A stretch of 63,237 bases of DNA from assembly GCA_027068915.1 (NCBI GenBank), contig JAMOLT010000054.1, positions 1 through 63,237 on the forward strand, written 5' to 3'. Position numbers and translations under genes: made by a program. The DNA is from Sedimenticola sp. (GTDB lineage: Bacteria; Pseudomonadota; Gammaproteobacteria; Chromatiales; Chromatiaceae). Below are positions 62,885-63,237 of the stretch, piece after piece; the stretch's first letter is position 1; the number at the start of each line of letters is the position of its first letter. Under the pieces are notes generated by a model. That model saw only the letters and a program-made list of their open reading frames with translations. It was not told the origin of the DNA and did not search any database.

Positions 62885-63237
62885 ATGCCGAAAATATTGC
62901 TGGTGGAAGATGAGGTGCCGATTCGCGATATGGTGCGTTTTGCCTTGTCGCGCACGGGTATGGAAATGCTGGATGCGGAAACTGTGCAGCAGGCAGAGGA
63001 ACTGCTGATCACAAGGCGGCCAGATCTGATCCTGCTGGACTGGATGCTGCCGGATGAGAACGGTCTGGTATTGCTGCGGCGCTTGCGCAAGGACAAGGAC
63101 AGACGGGACATTCCCGTAATCATGCTCACCGCCAGGGCGGGGGAGGAGGACAAGATCAAGGGGTTGGAATTCGGTGCAGATGATTACATCACCAAGCCTT
63201 TTTCCCCACCCGAACTGATTGCCCGCATCAAGGCCGT
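62885..63237 (+). CDS. phoB: Phosphate regulon response regulator PhoB (partial, runs off the window)
   Basis: The first 117 residues of an OmpR-class response regulator. The acidic pocket E8-D9-E10 (LLVEDE), phospho-acceptor D52 (LILLDWMLPDENG), T82 (IMLTARAGEEDK) and K104 (ADDYITKPFSPPEL) are intact. The WDWMLP type sequence and position 11 bases after phoU identify PhoB rather than another regulator. The DNA-binding half and any phoR lie beyond the window edge. Confidence 0.92.
   Translation, partial: MPKILLVEDEVPIRDMVRFALSRTGMEMLDAETVQQAEELLITRRPDLILLDWMLPDENGLVLLRRLRKDKDRRDIPVIMLTARAGEEDKIKGLEFGADDYITKPFSPPELIARIKA

Noticed and set aside
1-63237. CRISPR arrays, tRNA or rRNA genes, complete insertion sequences, RfaH ops sites
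   Set aside because: I looked for regularly spaced repeats, cloverleaf-like segments, transposase frames and GGCGGTAG-type sites in the intergenic regions and found none.

Overview
The window reads as a chromosomal segment of a gammaproteobacterium. RdgC, a protein of Beta- and Gammaproteobacteria, lies at the left end and a pstSCAB-phoU-phoB phosphate regulon at the right end. Between them is about 55 kb of surface-polysaccharide genes. The envelope genes (Wza-like lipoprotein, Wzz, EpsB-type initiating transferase, asparagine-synthase-like protein, ACP and acyl ligase) recall the exopolysaccharide loci of the PEP-CTERM/XrtA type found in environmental sulfur- and metal-oxidising Proteobacteria. 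No exosortase or PEP-CTERM protein is present here. The exact genus cannot be read from the sequence. Layout: (1) 0.3-2.4 kb, a tetraheme cytochrome c and rdgC. (2) 2.3-13.4 kb, leftward GC-richer genes: a membrane/TPR protein, a methyltransferase, a GtrB-like transferase, manC, two large membrane proteins, a DUF2304 protein and two glycosyltransferases. (3) 13.5-17.5 kb, rightward: a Wzm/Wzt ABC exporter, a small tail-fibre-like secreted protein and two sulfotransferases. (4) 17.4-27.2 kb, leftward: glycosyltransferases, an FkbM methyltransferase, two more sulfotransferases and gmd-fcl for GDP-L-fucose. (5) 27.4-36.4 kb, rightward: the tviB/wbpO and tviC/wbpP pair for UDP-GalNAcA, an acyltransferase, glycosyltransferases and a Wzx flippase, with three short MITE-like elements in the intergenic gaps. 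(6) 36.4-42.7 kb, leftward: a secreted lyase/glycosidase-like lipoprotein, a NodB-like deacetylase, a glycosyltransferase and a Wzy polymerase/ligase. (7) 43.0-48.3 kb, rightward: Wza-like export lipoprotein, Wzz, a BY-kinase-like protein without the P-loop lysine, an outer-membrane barrel and a membrane J-domain protein. (8) 48.3-57.1 kb: EpsB initiating transferase and a NadE-like enzyme facing an asnB-acp-ligase-methyltransferase operon, then a PaaK/CapK-like ligase. (9) 57.3-63.2 kb, the Pho-box-controlled pst operon. Together the genes can supply GDP-mannose, GDP-fucose and UDP-GalNAcA. EpsB could load the first sugar onto undecaprenyl phosphate, and about ten glycosyltransferases could extend it. 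Sulfotransferases, methyltransferases and an acetyltransferase-like protein could decorate it. The product could leave through Wzx/Wzy/Wzz/Wza, with a second route through the ABC exporter. The likely product is a sulfated, fucose- and uronate-containing glycan; this is inference from gene content. The least explained parts are the NadE-AsnB-ACP-ligase module, the catalytically degenerate BY-kinase-like protein and the J-domain envelope protein.
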